DNA from: Natronosporangium sp035305625
GTDB taxonomy: Bacteria; Actinomycetota; Actinomycetes; Mycobacteriales; Micromonosporaceae
Direction: 5' to 3'
Assembly: GCA_963809545.1 (NCBI GenBank)
Contig: CAWEKD010000007.1
Coordinates: forward strand, 434,001-498,000
Length of the DNA: 64,000 nt
Below the pieces are notes generated by a model. It did no database searches. It was not told where the DNA came from and saw nothing but the letters and a program-made list of their open reading frames with translations. Below are positions 26,224 to 33,987 of the stretch, piece after piece. Position 1 is the first letter of the stretch; each line of letters opens with the position of its first letter. The position numbers and the translations under genes are program-made.

Positions 26224-27219
26224 ATGAAGTACCGATACCTTGGCCGTTCCGGGATGCAGATCACCGAGATCTCGTACGGCAACTGGCTGACCCACGGCTC
26301 CCAGATCGAGGAGGAGCAGGCCACCGCCTGCGTGCACGCCGCCCTCGACCTGGGCATCACCACCTTCGACACCGCTGACGTCTACGCCCGTACCCGGGCC
26401 GAGGAGGTGCTGGGCCGGGCGCTGAAGGGGCAGCGCCGCGAGGGGCTGGAGATATTCACCAAGGTCTATTGGCCGACCGGGGACGGCCCCAACGACCGGG
26501 GACTTTCCCGCAAGCACATCATGGAGTCGATCAACGGCTCGCTGCGTCGGCTGCAGACCGACTATGTGGACCTCTACCAGGCGCACCGGTTTGACCGGTT
26601 CACCCCGCTGGAAGAGACCATGACCGCGTTCGCGGACATCGTCCGGTCCGGCAAGGCGCTCTACATCGGGGTCTCCGAGTGGCGCGCGGAGGAGATCCGG
26701 CAGGCCCACGAGCTGGCGCGGGAGCTGCGGATTCCGCTGATCTCCAACCAGCCGCAGTACTCGATGCTGTGGCGGGTGATCGAGGCCGAGGTCGTGCCCA
26801 CCTGTGAAGAGCTGGGCCTGAGCCAGATCGTGTGGTCGCCGATGGCCCAGGGGGTGCTCACCGGCAAGTACCTGCCGGGGCAGGCCCCGCCGCCGGGATC
26901 CCGGGGGGCCCACGAGCGGATCGGCAAAGCGATGAGCGCCTTCATGACCGAGGAGATCCTGACCGCGGTCCAGAAGCTGCGGCCGTTGGCGGAGCAGGCC
27001 GGGCTGACCATGGCCCAGCTGGCGGTGGCCTGGGTGCTGCAGAACCCGAACGTGGCTTCCGCGATCGTCGGCGCTACCCGGCCGGAGCAGCTGCAGGAGA
27101 CGGTCAAGGCCAGCGGGGTCACGCTGGACGCCGACCTGATGAAGGCGATCGACGAGGCGCTGGGTTCGGTGGTGGAGCGCGACCCGGCGAAGACCGAGTC
27201 GCCGGCCGAACGGCCGTAA
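26224..27219 (+). CDS. Aldo/keto reductase (Kv-beta/AKR6-like)
   Basis: 331 residues. An NADPH-dependent TIM-barrel oxidoreductase. The catalytic tetrad is visible: Asp and Tyr in FDTADVYARTRAEE, Lys in EIFTKVYWP and His in YQAHRFD. The overall pattern (YRYLGRSGMQITEIS at the start, SNQPQYSMLWR and WSPMAQGVLTGKY later) resembles voltage-gated potassium channel beta-subunit-like bacterial reductases. The substrate is not predictable. It is a single gene between two terminators with a leaderless ATG start. Confidence 0.9.
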   Translation: MKYRYLGRSGMQITEISYGNWLTHGSQIEEEQATACVHAALDLGITTFDTADVYARTRAEEVLGRALKGQRREGLEIFTKVYWPTGDGPNDRGLSRKHIMESINGSLRRLQTDYVDLYQAHRFDRFTPLEETMTAFADIVRSGKALYIGVSEWRAEEIRQAHELARELRIPLISNQPQYSMLWRVIEAEVVPTCEELGLSQIVWSPMAQGVLTGKYLPGQAPPPGSRGAHERIGKAMSAFMTEEILTAVQKLRPLAEQAGLTMAQLAVAWVLQNPNVASAIVGATRPEQLQETVKASGVTLDADLMKAIDEALGSVVERDPAKTESPAERP

Positions 27220-27231
27220 CCGACTCTGATC

Positions 27232-27276
27232 GCGGCGGTCGTGGGAGGGCTCCGCAGGGGCGCCCGCGACCGCCGC
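27232..27276. terminator. Terminator between convergent genes
   Basis: A 14-bp stem with one G-U pair (27232-27245/27263-27276) between the aldo-keto reductase and the small minus-strand gene. Confidence 0.65.
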
Positions 27277-27301
27277 GCTCGGCGGTCGTTCTAACCCCTG
27301 G

Positions 27302-27505
27302 TCAGTGGTCGCTGGCGGGCAGCAGGCTCATCCGGTATTCGACCCGGTCGCCTTCGGTCAGCACCACCGTGGTGACACCCTGCTCTGCGAGCTGGCGCCA
27401 GTGCTGACCCAACCATGATTCCGCGTCGGACTGGTTGGTGAACGTCTCCGCTGGTCCTTCCACAGTTGCGCCGTCGGCCGCCTCGTACCGCCAACTCCAG
27501 ACCAT
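27302..27505 (-). CDS. Small conserved hypothetical protein
   Basis: 67 residues from the ATG at 27505, which has AAGGA 8 nt upstream; an earlier ATG (27514) would overlap that site. The sequence starts MVWSWRYEAADG and contains SDAESWLGQHWRQLAEQGV and TEGDRVEYRMSL, a compact alpha/beta-looking domain that I associate with small actinobacterial proteins of unknown function. It is divergent from cobT, with 62 bp between the two starts. There is no membrane segment. Confidence 0.65.
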   Translation of the reverse strand: MVWSWRYEAADGATVEGPAETFTNQSDAESWLGQHWRQLAEQGVTTVVLTEGDRVEYRMSLLPASDH

Positions 27506-27554
27506 CGTCACCATCCTTATCGCATCCGGCCACCCGAGCCTACCCGGCGCGCCA

Positions 27555-27560
27555 TAGGGT
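27555..27560 (+). promoter_or_regulatory. -10 element of leaderless cobT gene
   Basis: TAGGGT with 7 nt to the ATG at 27568. Confidence 0.5.
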
Positions 27561-27567
27561 AACGAGC

Positions 27568-29064
27568 ATGGCATCGCACACGCTGCTTGTCCTGGGTGGA
27601 ATCGGCTCCGGCAAGCTGCCGTACGCCCACACCCTGACCGGAGTCACGGCTGCCGGGGGCGCGACCGCCGGAGACCGGGTGCGCCGGCTGGAGCCCGGGG
27701 AGGGAGACACCCTCGCCACCCTGGCGCGGCACCTGGCCGACGCCGCCCCCGGGGAGGTACTGCTGGTGCCGGAGCTGACCGACTGGCTAGGCACCGGCCG
27801 AGGTGCGGGCACCGCCCCGCTCGAGGAGCTGGTGGCGGCGGTACGCCGCAGCCCGGCGACCCGGCTGGTGCTGGTGAGCGCGGAGGTGGGGCTGTCCACC
27901 CCACCCACCACCGCGGCCAACCGGAAGCTGGCGGAGCAGCTGGGGGCGGTGAACCTGGCCCTGGCCGAGGTCGTCGACGGGGTGGTGCTGGTGGTGGCCG
28001 GCCAGCCGGTCTGGCTGAAGGGCGCGCTGGCGCCGGTGGCCACCACCCCGGTGGGGCCGGACGAGGCCGGTGGGTTCACCGTGCCCGGGGTGCCGATGCC
28101 GGACGAGGCCGCCCGGACCGCTGCCACCGCGCACCTGGCCGCGCTCGGGCCGGTGGGGCTGGGCGGATTGGCGGAGGTGGTCCGGTTCGCCGCCGGCACT
28201 CAGGGGGTGCCGGTGCCTCGACCGTGGACCGATGTGCGCGTGCTGGTGTTGCAGGGAGACCACCCGGGGGCGCAGGCGGCGGGCGCCCGCGACTCCGCCA
28301 CCCGCGCCCGGCAGCTGCAGGCCGGTACCTCCCCCTTGGCCCGGCTCGCCGCCGCGGCCCGGGCACGCGTGGAGCTGGTGCCCACGGAGGCGGCCGCGCC
28401 GCTCGAGGACGGTCCGGCGATGCCGGACGCGCAGGTGGACGCGGCCCTGTCCGCCGGCTGGCGGCTGGTGGAACGGGCGGTCGACGAAGGCGCTGATCTG
28501 CTCGTACTCGGCTCCATCGGGGCCGGAGCGGAGACCGCCGCGGCGGCGCTCACCGCGGGATTGATCGCCGGCACGGAGCCGGCGGGGCTGCTGGGGCGGG
28601 TACGCACCGAGGCGGGCCGGATCGACGACGCGGCCTGGATCCGACGGTGCGAGGCGATCCGGGACGCGGTGTACGAGGCGCGGCGGGCGGGCCGCTCCGG
28701 GGCCCGGGGCATGCTGGCCGCGCTCGGGGGCCCGGATCTGGCGGTGGCCACCGGCGTGGTGCTGGCCGCGGCCACGCGCCGCACCCCGGTGCTGATCGAC
28801 GGGCCGGTGGGGGCGGCCGCGGTGGTGGCGGCTCGCAACCTGGCCGCCCCGGCGCGCCACTGGGTGCTCATGCCGGACACCAGCGGGCATCCGCTGGTTG
28901 CCCGGGCCGCCGGGCTGCTGGGGCTGCGTCCGCTGCTGGAGCTGAAGCTGGAACTGGACGAGGGGGCGACCGCCCTGGCGGCGTTGCCGCTGCTGCGGAC
29001 CGCGCTGGAGCTCGCCGCCTCGTCGGCGGAGACCGCCTCCGCGGCGGAGTCCGCCGCGGAGTGA
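27568..29064 (+). CDS. cobT: CobU-CobT-like fusion: nicotinate-nucleotide-dimethylbenzimidazole phosphoribosyltransferase with N-terminal CobU-like domain
   Basis: 532 residues. The N-terminal ~170 residues resemble adenosylcobinamide kinase CobU: a P-loop-like GGIGSGKLPYA, SAEVGLSTPPTTAANRKLAEQLGAVN and VVLVVAGQPVWLKG. The usual P-loop Ser/Thr after GK is Leu, and the CobU DCLTLW stretch reads PELTDWLG, so kinase activity may be lost. The remainder resembles CobT, which builds the alpha-ribazole lower ligand of cobalamin: GDHPGAQAAGARDS, LGSIGAGAETAAAALTAGL, VLIDGPVGAAAVVAARNLA, WVLMPDTSGHPL and ELDEGATALAALPLLR. The ATG is leaderless and no cobalamin riboswitch is possible upstream. No other cob genes are in the window. 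Confidence 0.82.
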   Translation: MASHTLLVLGGIGSGKLPYAHTLTGVTAAGGATAGDRVRRLEPGEGDTLATLARHLADAAPGEVLLVPELTDWLGTGRGAGTAPLEELVAAVRRSPATRLVLVSAEVGLSTPPTTAANRKLAEQLGAVNLALAEVVDGVVLVVAGQPVWLKGALAPVATTPVGPDEAGGFTVPGVPMPDEAARTAATAHLAALGPVGLGGLAEVVRFAAGTQGVPVPRPWTDVRVLVLQGDHPGAQAAGARDSATRARQLQAGTSPLARLAAAARARVELVPTEAAAPLEDGPAMPDAQVDAALSAGWRLVERAVDEGADLLVLGSIGAGAETAAAALTAGLIAGTEPAGLLGRVRTEAGRIDDAAWIRRCEAIRDAVYEARRAGRSGARGMLAALGGPDLAVATGVVLAAATRRTPVLIDGPVGAAAVVAARNLAAPARHWVLMPDTSGHPLVARAAGLLGLRPLLELKLELDEGATALAALPLLRTALELAASSAETASAAESAAE

Positions 29065-29087
29065 CCCGGCGCCCGGGGCTGTACCCC

Positions 29088-30200
29088 TTAGCGGGTGGAG
29101 GAGGGGGTCACGAACGGCGGCTTGACGACCTCCATCGGCAGCCGCCGCCCCCGCACCTCCACCTCCACCGCATCCCCGGGGGTCAGCCCCGCGGCGGTGT
29201 CCAACAGCGCCAGCGCGATCCCCACCTGGCGGGTGGGCGAGAACGTACCGCTGGTGACCTCTCCCACCGGCTCGTCCCCCCGCAGCACCCGCATCTGCGG
29301 ACGGGGGATGCCCCGACCGGTGGCCACCAGCCCCCACAGCTGCCGCCGGGGCCCGTTGGCCCGCTCCGCCCGCAGCGCCTCGTGCCCCCAGAACTCCGGT
29401 TTGGACCAGGCCACCGCCCAGCCGCACCGCGCCTGCAGCGGGGTGATCTCCGGCGACAGGTCCTGCCCGTGCAGCGGGTAGCCCATCTCGGTCCGCAGGG
29501 TGTCCCGGGCGCCCAGGCCGCAGGCCCGGATGGAGTACGGCTCCCCCTCGGCGAACAGCGCGTCCCACACCTTGACCGCGTGGTCGGTCGGCACGATCAG
29601 CTCGTACCCGTGCTCCCCGGTGTAGCCGGTGCGGCAGACCAGCACATCCGCTCCCTCGTACGGGGCGGTCACGAAACTCATGTAGTCGTGGGCGGCCGGC
29701 AGCCCCATCGCCTCCAGCACCCGTTCCGACGCCGGCCCCTGCACCGCCAGCACCGCGTACCGGTCGTGCTCGTCGGTGACGGTGATCCCCTCCGGGGCCG
29801 CCTCGGTCAGCCGACGCACCACCTCGGCGGCGTTGGCCGCGTTCGGCACCAGGAAGATCTCGTCGTCGCTGATCCGGTACGCGATCAGGTCGTCGATCAC
29901 CCCACCGGTGGTCGGGTCACAGCACAGGGTGTACTGCGCCTGCCCGGGGGTGAGCTTGTCCAGGTCATTGGTCAGGCAGCGGTTGACGAACGCCGCCGCG
30001 CCCGGCCCGGTCACCCGCACCTTGCCCAAATGGGAGACGTCGAACACCCCTACCGACTCCCGGACCGCGGTGTGCTCGGCGATCACGCCCCCGTTGGCGT
30101 ACTCCATCGGCATTTCCCAGCCCGCGAACGGTGCGCACTTGGCACCGAGCGCCAGGTGGTGGTCGTGCAGCGGGGAACGGCGCAACGAGGTGTCAGCCAT
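29088..30200 (-). CDS. gcvT: Aminomethyltransferase, glycine cleavage T protein
   Basis: 370 residues. The tetrahydrofolate-dependent enzyme that releases ammonia from the aminomethyl-lipoyl H protein. Motifs: FAGWEMPMEYANGG, GVFDVSHLGKVRVTG, RTGYTGEHGYEL, GARDTLRTEMGYPLHGQDL and EVTSGTFSPTRQVGIALA. I chose the ATG at 30200 because CAGGAGG lies just upstream; the open frame extends into the divergent region. gcvP and gcvH are not adjacent. The short upstream region has no room for, and no sign of, a glycine riboswitch. Confidence 0.95.
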   Translation of the reverse strand: MADTSLRRSPLHDHHLALGAKCAPFAGWEMPMEYANGGVIAEHTAVRESVGVFDVSHLGKVRVTGPGAAAFVNRCLTNDLDKLTPGQAQYTLCCDPTTGGVIDDLIAYRISDDEIFLVPNAANAAEVVRRLTEAAPEGITVTDEHDRYAVLAVQGPASERVLEAMGLPAAHDYMSFVTAPYEGADVLVCRTGYTGEHGYELIVPTDHAVKVWDALFAEGEPYSIRACGLGARDTLRTEMGYPLHGQDLSPEITPLQARCGWAVAWSKPEFWGHEALRAERANGPRRQLWGLVATGRGIPRPQMRVLRGDEPVGEVTSGTFSPTRQVGIALALLDTAAGLTPGDAVEVEVRGRRLPMEVVKPPFVTPSSTR

Positions 30201-30339
30201 ACCTAAGGACCTCCTGCGGTCAGGGTGACGGTTCCCGTAGGCTACCCGGTCACCTGCGACGAACTCACTCGATCCACGTGTGGTCACCACCGTCTGTACG
30301 GATCTTGCCCGTGCTCCACCCCCATCGACCGGACCCGAC

Positions 30340-30345
30340 TACGAT
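30340..30345 (+). promoter_or_regulatory. -10 element upstream of pepA
   Basis: TACGAT with 8 nt to the GTG at 30354; leaderless or nearly so. Confidence 0.42.
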
Positions 30346-30353
30346 CGGCGCTT

Positions 30354-31889
30354 GTGACAGAACCCCGTCTGAACCTGTTCGACACCGATCCGGCCGAGCT
30401 CGCCGTCGACGCGGTCGTGATCGGAGTCCACCGTCGGGCCGAGGACGACCCGGCTGAGCTGCTGGTCAGCACCGGCAGTGAGAGCATCGTCGCCGCCTTC
30501 GACGGCCGGTTGACCGACACGCTGCGGCTGCTGGGCGCCACCGGTAACCCCGGCGAAGTGACCAAGGTGGCCACGCTCGGCACCATCACCGCACCCGTGG
30601 TGGTCGCGGTCGGCCTCGGTCCGGAACCTACCGGCGCTGCTCCTTCGCCGGAGACTCTCCGCCGCGCCGCGGGTGCGGCGGTCCGCGCCCTGACCGGTCA
30701 GCGGTCGGTGGCGCTGGCGCTACCGGTGCCCGACGACGCCGGGTTGTCGGCGGCCGTCCGGGCGCTGGCCGAGGGCGCCAACCTCGGGGCCTACCGGTTC
30801 GAGCACTACAAGAGCACCCCGAGCCCGTGGCCGGTGGTGGAGGAGGTCTCGATCCACGTCCCGGACGCCGCTGACCCGGCCGCCACCGCGGAGCTGGAGC
30901 GGGCCGCGGTCGTCACCCGCGCGGTCCGGCGGGCCCGCGACTGGGTCAACACCGCGCCCAATGACCTCCGGCCGCCACAGTTCGCGGCGCAGGTCGCCGA
31001 GGTGGCGCAGGAAGCCGGCCTGGCGGTGGAGGTGCTGGACGAGGAGGCGCTGCGGGAAGGTGGGTTCGGCGGGATCCTGGCGGTCGGGTCCGGTTCGGCG
31101 GCCCCGCCCCGGCTGGTTCGGTTGGGCTACACCCCCTCCGGCACTCCCCGGGCCCGGATCGCGCTGGTCGGTAAGGGCATCACGTTCGACACCGGCGGGG
31201 TGTCGATCAAGCCGGCGCAGGGCATGTGGGAGATGAAGTCCGACATGGCGGGCGCTGCGGCGGTGGTCGCCACCATGCTGGCGGTGGCCGCCCGGGCCCC
31301 GCAGGTGGCGGTGACCGCCTGGGTGCCGATGGCGGAGAACATGCCCTCCGGTACCTCCTACCGGCCCGGCGATGTGCTGACCATGCGCAACGGCAAGAAG
31401 GTGGAGGTGCTCAACACCGACGCCGAGGGCCGGCTGATCCTGGCCGACGCGATCGCCCGGGCCTGTGAGGAGGAGCCGGACTACCTGCTGGAGACCTCCA
31501 CTCTCACCGGTGGCCAGATCGTTTCGCTGGGCAAGCGGGTCTCCGGGGTGATGGGCACGCCCGAGCTGTGCGAGCGGGTGCGCCAGGCTGGGGAGGCGGT
31601 CGGGGAACCGAACTGGCCGATGCCGCTGCCGGACGACATCCGGCAGGGGATGGAGTCGGCGGTGGCCGACATCTGCCAGGTCAACTCGGCCATGGACCGG
31701 GTCGGGACCATGCTGCAGGGTGGCACGTTCCTGTCCGAGTTCGTCGCCGAGGGTGTGTCCTGGGCGCACATCGACATCGCCGGCCCGGCCTACCACGCCG
31801 GGGAGCCGTACGGCTACATCACCAAGGGCGGTACCGGGGTGCCGGTGCGCACCCTGCTGCACCTGATCGAGCAGCTGGCCGAGGAGTGA
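30354..31889 (+). CDS. pepA: Leucyl aminopeptidase (M17 family)
   Basis: 511 residues. A cytosolic two-metal aminopeptidase. The catalytic domain shows GKGITFDTGGVSIKP, MKSDMAGAAAVVA, AENMPSGTSYRPGDV and the family signature NTDAEGRLILADA. The N-terminal domain (about 1-170) is the usual poorly conserved M17 domain. I chose the GTG at 30354 (protein start MTEPRLNLFDTD) since the frame upstream runs into the gcvT promoter region. In other actinobacteria this gene also lies between gcvT and the 2-oxoacid dehydrogenase genes. A hairpin follows directly. Confidence 0.94.
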   Translation: MTEPRLNLFDTDPAELAVDAVVIGVHRRAEDDPAELLVSTGSESIVAAFDGRLTDTLRLLGATGNPGEVTKVATLGTITAPVVVAVGLGPEPTGAAPSPETLRRAAGAAVRALTGQRSVALALPVPDDAGLSAAVRALAEGANLGAYRFEHYKSTPSPWPVVEEVSIHVPDAADPAATAELERAAVVTRAVRRARDWVNTAPNDLRPPQFAAQVAEVAQEAGLAVEVLDEEALREGGFGGILAVGSGSAAPPRLVRLGYTPSGTPRARIALVGKGITFDTGGVSIKPAQGMWEMKSDMAGAAAVVATMLAVAARAPQVAVTAWVPMAENMPSGTSYRPGDVLTMRNGKKVEVLNTDAEGRLILADAIARACEEEPDYLLETSTLTGGQIVSLGKRVSGVMGTPELCERVRQAGEAVGEPNWPMPLPDDIRQGMESAVADICQVNSAMDRVGTMLQGGTFLSEFVAEGVSWAHIDIAGPAYHAGEPYGYITKGGTGVPVRTLLHLIEQLAEE

Positions 31890-31897
31890 CCACCGAC

Positions 31898-31940
31898 CTG
31901 ACCGGCCGCCCCGGGACCGTGATCGTGGGCGGCCGGTCAG
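31898..31940. terminator. Terminator between pepA and the convergent small gene
   Basis: A 14-bp perfect stem (31898-31911/31927-31940). The right arm contains the stop codon of the minus-strand gene (31937-31939). Confidence 0.7.
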
Positions 31941-32311
31941 CCGGCCGACCCCTCGCCACCGCGGGTGGTCGGCTCCTCCCCACCCTGGGCGGCCCGCTTA
32001 CGCCGCTCGTTGTACTCCCGCATCCGCTTCGGATAGCCCATCAGCGCCACGTCGTAGATCGGGATCGCCATGCGGTGGGCGAACCGGCGCGCGGCCTCCG
32101 GACCCTCCACCCGCCGCCGGGTCCATTCGCCGTCATGCGCCACCAGGACCACAGTGGTTTCCGTCACTGCGGTGCGGGGTTCGAGGAACGCCTCCACTCC
32201 CCGCCGGCTCCGGACAAACTCCTCCAGGTGCGCGAGATCCTGTCTGGTGGCTGGACGGTCCCCGGAGGAACCCTCCGACTGCCGTTGCTTGCGTCGCCTG
32301 AACCAGGCCAC
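31937..32311 (-). CDS. Conserved hypothetical protein
   Basis: 124 residues. It starts MAWFRRRKQRQSEG from a GTG behind AAGGAGAGG, then a helical segment (QDLAHLEEFVRSRRGVEAFL), a strand-rich core (TTVVLVAHDGEWTRRRVEG) and a helix ending MGYPKRMREYNERRK. A pattern of this kind occurs in actinobacteria beside pepA/lpdA, but the function is unknown. It is small, basic and soluble; the tail is Gly/Glu-rich and probably flexible. The 260-bp gap to lpdA has no gene that I can support. Confidence 0.7.
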   Translation of the reverse strand: MAWFRRRKQRQSEGSSGDRPATRQDLAHLEEFVRSRRGVEAFLEPRTAVTETTVVLVAHDGEWTRRRVEGPEAARRFAHRMAIPIYDVALMGYPKRMREYNERRKRAAQGGEEPTTRGGEGSAG

Positions 32312-32571
32312 CGCGACCTCTCCTTACCTTCAACCTTGCGCGATCGGCGCCCGGTGGCGGACCCACCGGCACGGACACCCCCGCCCGGGCGAGCCGATGT
32401 GTTGTCCGCCAGCGTACGTCGAATCATCCGTCCCGCGCGCCCCATGAGTCACCACAGTCACCGATCCCGTTCCGGGGCGGAAACTGACCTGGCTGCGTCA
32501 GCGGGGGCGGACAGTGACAAGATGAGAGCGACGGCAGCCGCCGGCTGCGGGGTGCGTTGTTGGGAGTTCTG

Positions 32572-33951
32572 GTGAGTGACGAGTTCGACGTAGTAGTCCT
32601 GGGTGGTGGTCCCGGGGGGTACGCGGCAGCCCTGCGCGCCTCCCAACTCAACCTGTCGGTCGCGTTGGTGGAGAAGGACAAGGTCGGCGGCACCTGCCTG
32701 CACCGGGGATGCATTCCGACCAAGGCTCTGCTGCACGCCGGGGAGGTTGCTGACACCGCCCGCGAGGCCGCGCAGTTCGGGATCAAGGCCGAGCTGCAGG
32801 GTGTGGACCTGGCCAAGGTGCACGCCTACAAGGACGGGGTGGTCAACCGCTCGTACAAGGGCCTGCAGGGCCTGATCAAGGCGGCGAAGAACGTCACCCT
32901 GGTGGAGGGTGAGGGGCGCCTGACCGGCCGGAACACGGTCTCGGTCGGGGGCCGGACGCTGACCGGCCGCAACGTGGTGCTGGCCACCGGCTCGTATTCG
33001 CGGACCCTGCCCGGGCTGGAGATCGACGGTGAGCGGGTGATCACCAGCGAGCACGCGCTGACGCTGGACCGCCTGCCCAGCTCGGTGGTGATCCTCGGCG
33101 GCGGCATCATCGGCTGCGAGTTCGCCAGCGTGTGGCGCTCGTTCGGCGCCGAAGTCACGATCGTGGAGGCGCTGGACCGGCTGCTGGCCACCGAGGACGA
33201 GGACAGCTCCAAGCAGGTGCAGCGGGCGTTCCGGCGGCGCGGCATCAAGGCGCTGTTGGGCAAGCCGTTCGAGCGGGTGGAGCACACCGACACCGGGGTG
33301 CGGGTGACCGTGACCGGCGGCGAGACCCTGGAGGCGGACCTGCTGCTGGTGGCGGTCGGCCGGGGCCCCAACACCGCTGGCCTGGGCTTCGAGGAGCAGG
33401 GCATCAAGATGGAGCGCGGGTTCGTGCTCACGGACGAGCGGCTGCGCACCAACGTGCCCGGGGTGTACGCGATCGGCGACATCGTGCCCGGCCCGCAGTT
33501 GGCCCACCGTGGCTTCCAGCACGGCATCTTCGTGGCCGAGGAGATCGCCGGGCAGCAGCCGCCGGTGGCCGACGAGCGGGGGATCCCGCGGGTCACCTAC
33601 TGTGACCCGGAGGTGGCGTCGGTCGGGCTGACCGAAGCCGCGGCCCGGGAACAGTACGGCGCCGACCAGATCACCACGTATATGTACAACTTGGGTGGGA
33701 ACTCGAAGAGCACCATCCTGAAGACGCAAGGCTTCGTCAAACTGGTACGGGTGGCCGACGGGCCGGTGGTCGGGGTCCACATGGTGGGCGCCCGCGTCAG
33801 CGAGCTGGTCGGCGAGGCTCAGCTGATCTACAACTGGGAAGCGTTCCCGGTGGACGTGGCGCAGCTGATCCACGCCCACCCGACCCAGGGCGAGGCGCTG
33901 GGTGAGGCTCACCTGGCCCTGACCGGCAAGCCGCTACACACCCACGACTGA
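32572..33951 (+). CDS. lpdA: Dihydrolipoamide dehydrogenase (E3)
   Basis: 459 residues. The FAD flavoprotein that reoxidises lipoyl groups of 2-oxoacid dehydrogenase complexes. GGGPGGYAAALRA is the FAD-binding turn; the redox disulfide is Cys42/Cys47 in GGTCLHRGCIPTK; GGGIIGCEFASVW is the NAD site; and HAHPTQGEALGEA holds the catalytic His-Glu pair. The GTG at 32572 is preceded by GGGAG. sucB starts 36 nt later with its own Shine-Dalgarno, so the two probably form one operon that supplies E3 and E2. Confidence 0.96.
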   Translation: MSDEFDVVVLGGGPGGYAAALRASQLNLSVALVEKDKVGGTCLHRGCIPTKALLHAGEVADTAREAAQFGIKAELQGVDLAKVHAYKDGVVNRSYKGLQGLIKAAKNVTLVEGEGRLTGRNTVSVGGRTLTGRNVVLATGSYSRTLPGLEIDGERVITSEHALTLDRLPSSVVILGGGIIGCEFASVWRSFGAEVTIVEALDRLLATEDEDSSKQVQRAFRRRGIKALLGKPFERVEHTDTGVRVTVTGGETLEADLLLVAVGRGPNTAGLGFEEQGIKMERGFVLTDERLRTNVPGVYAIGDIVPGPQLAHRGFQHGIFVAEEIAGQQPPVADERGIPRVTYCDPEVASVGLTEAAAREQYGADQITTYMYNLGGNSKSTILKTQGFVKLVRVADGPVVGVHMVGARVSELVGEAQLIYNWEAFPVDVAQLIHAHPTQGEALGEAHLALTGKPLHTHD

Positions 33952-33987
33952 CCGCCCCACCGCGAGAACCTGAAGGAGAAGGTCCGA

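Noticed and set aside
25291..26913. 540-codon minus-strand open frame
   Set aside because: Antisense to the WG-repeat domain and the aldo-keto reductase; no family features, skewed composition.
27506..27567. Possible cobalamin riboswitch before cobT
   Set aside because: Only 62 bp lie between the divergent starts, the gene appears leaderless, and no B12-box-like sequence was seen.
30201..30353. Possible glycine riboswitch before gcvT
   Set aside because: The space is short, gcvT has an ordinary Shine-Dalgarno close to its ATG, and no tandem aptamer-like pairing was seen.
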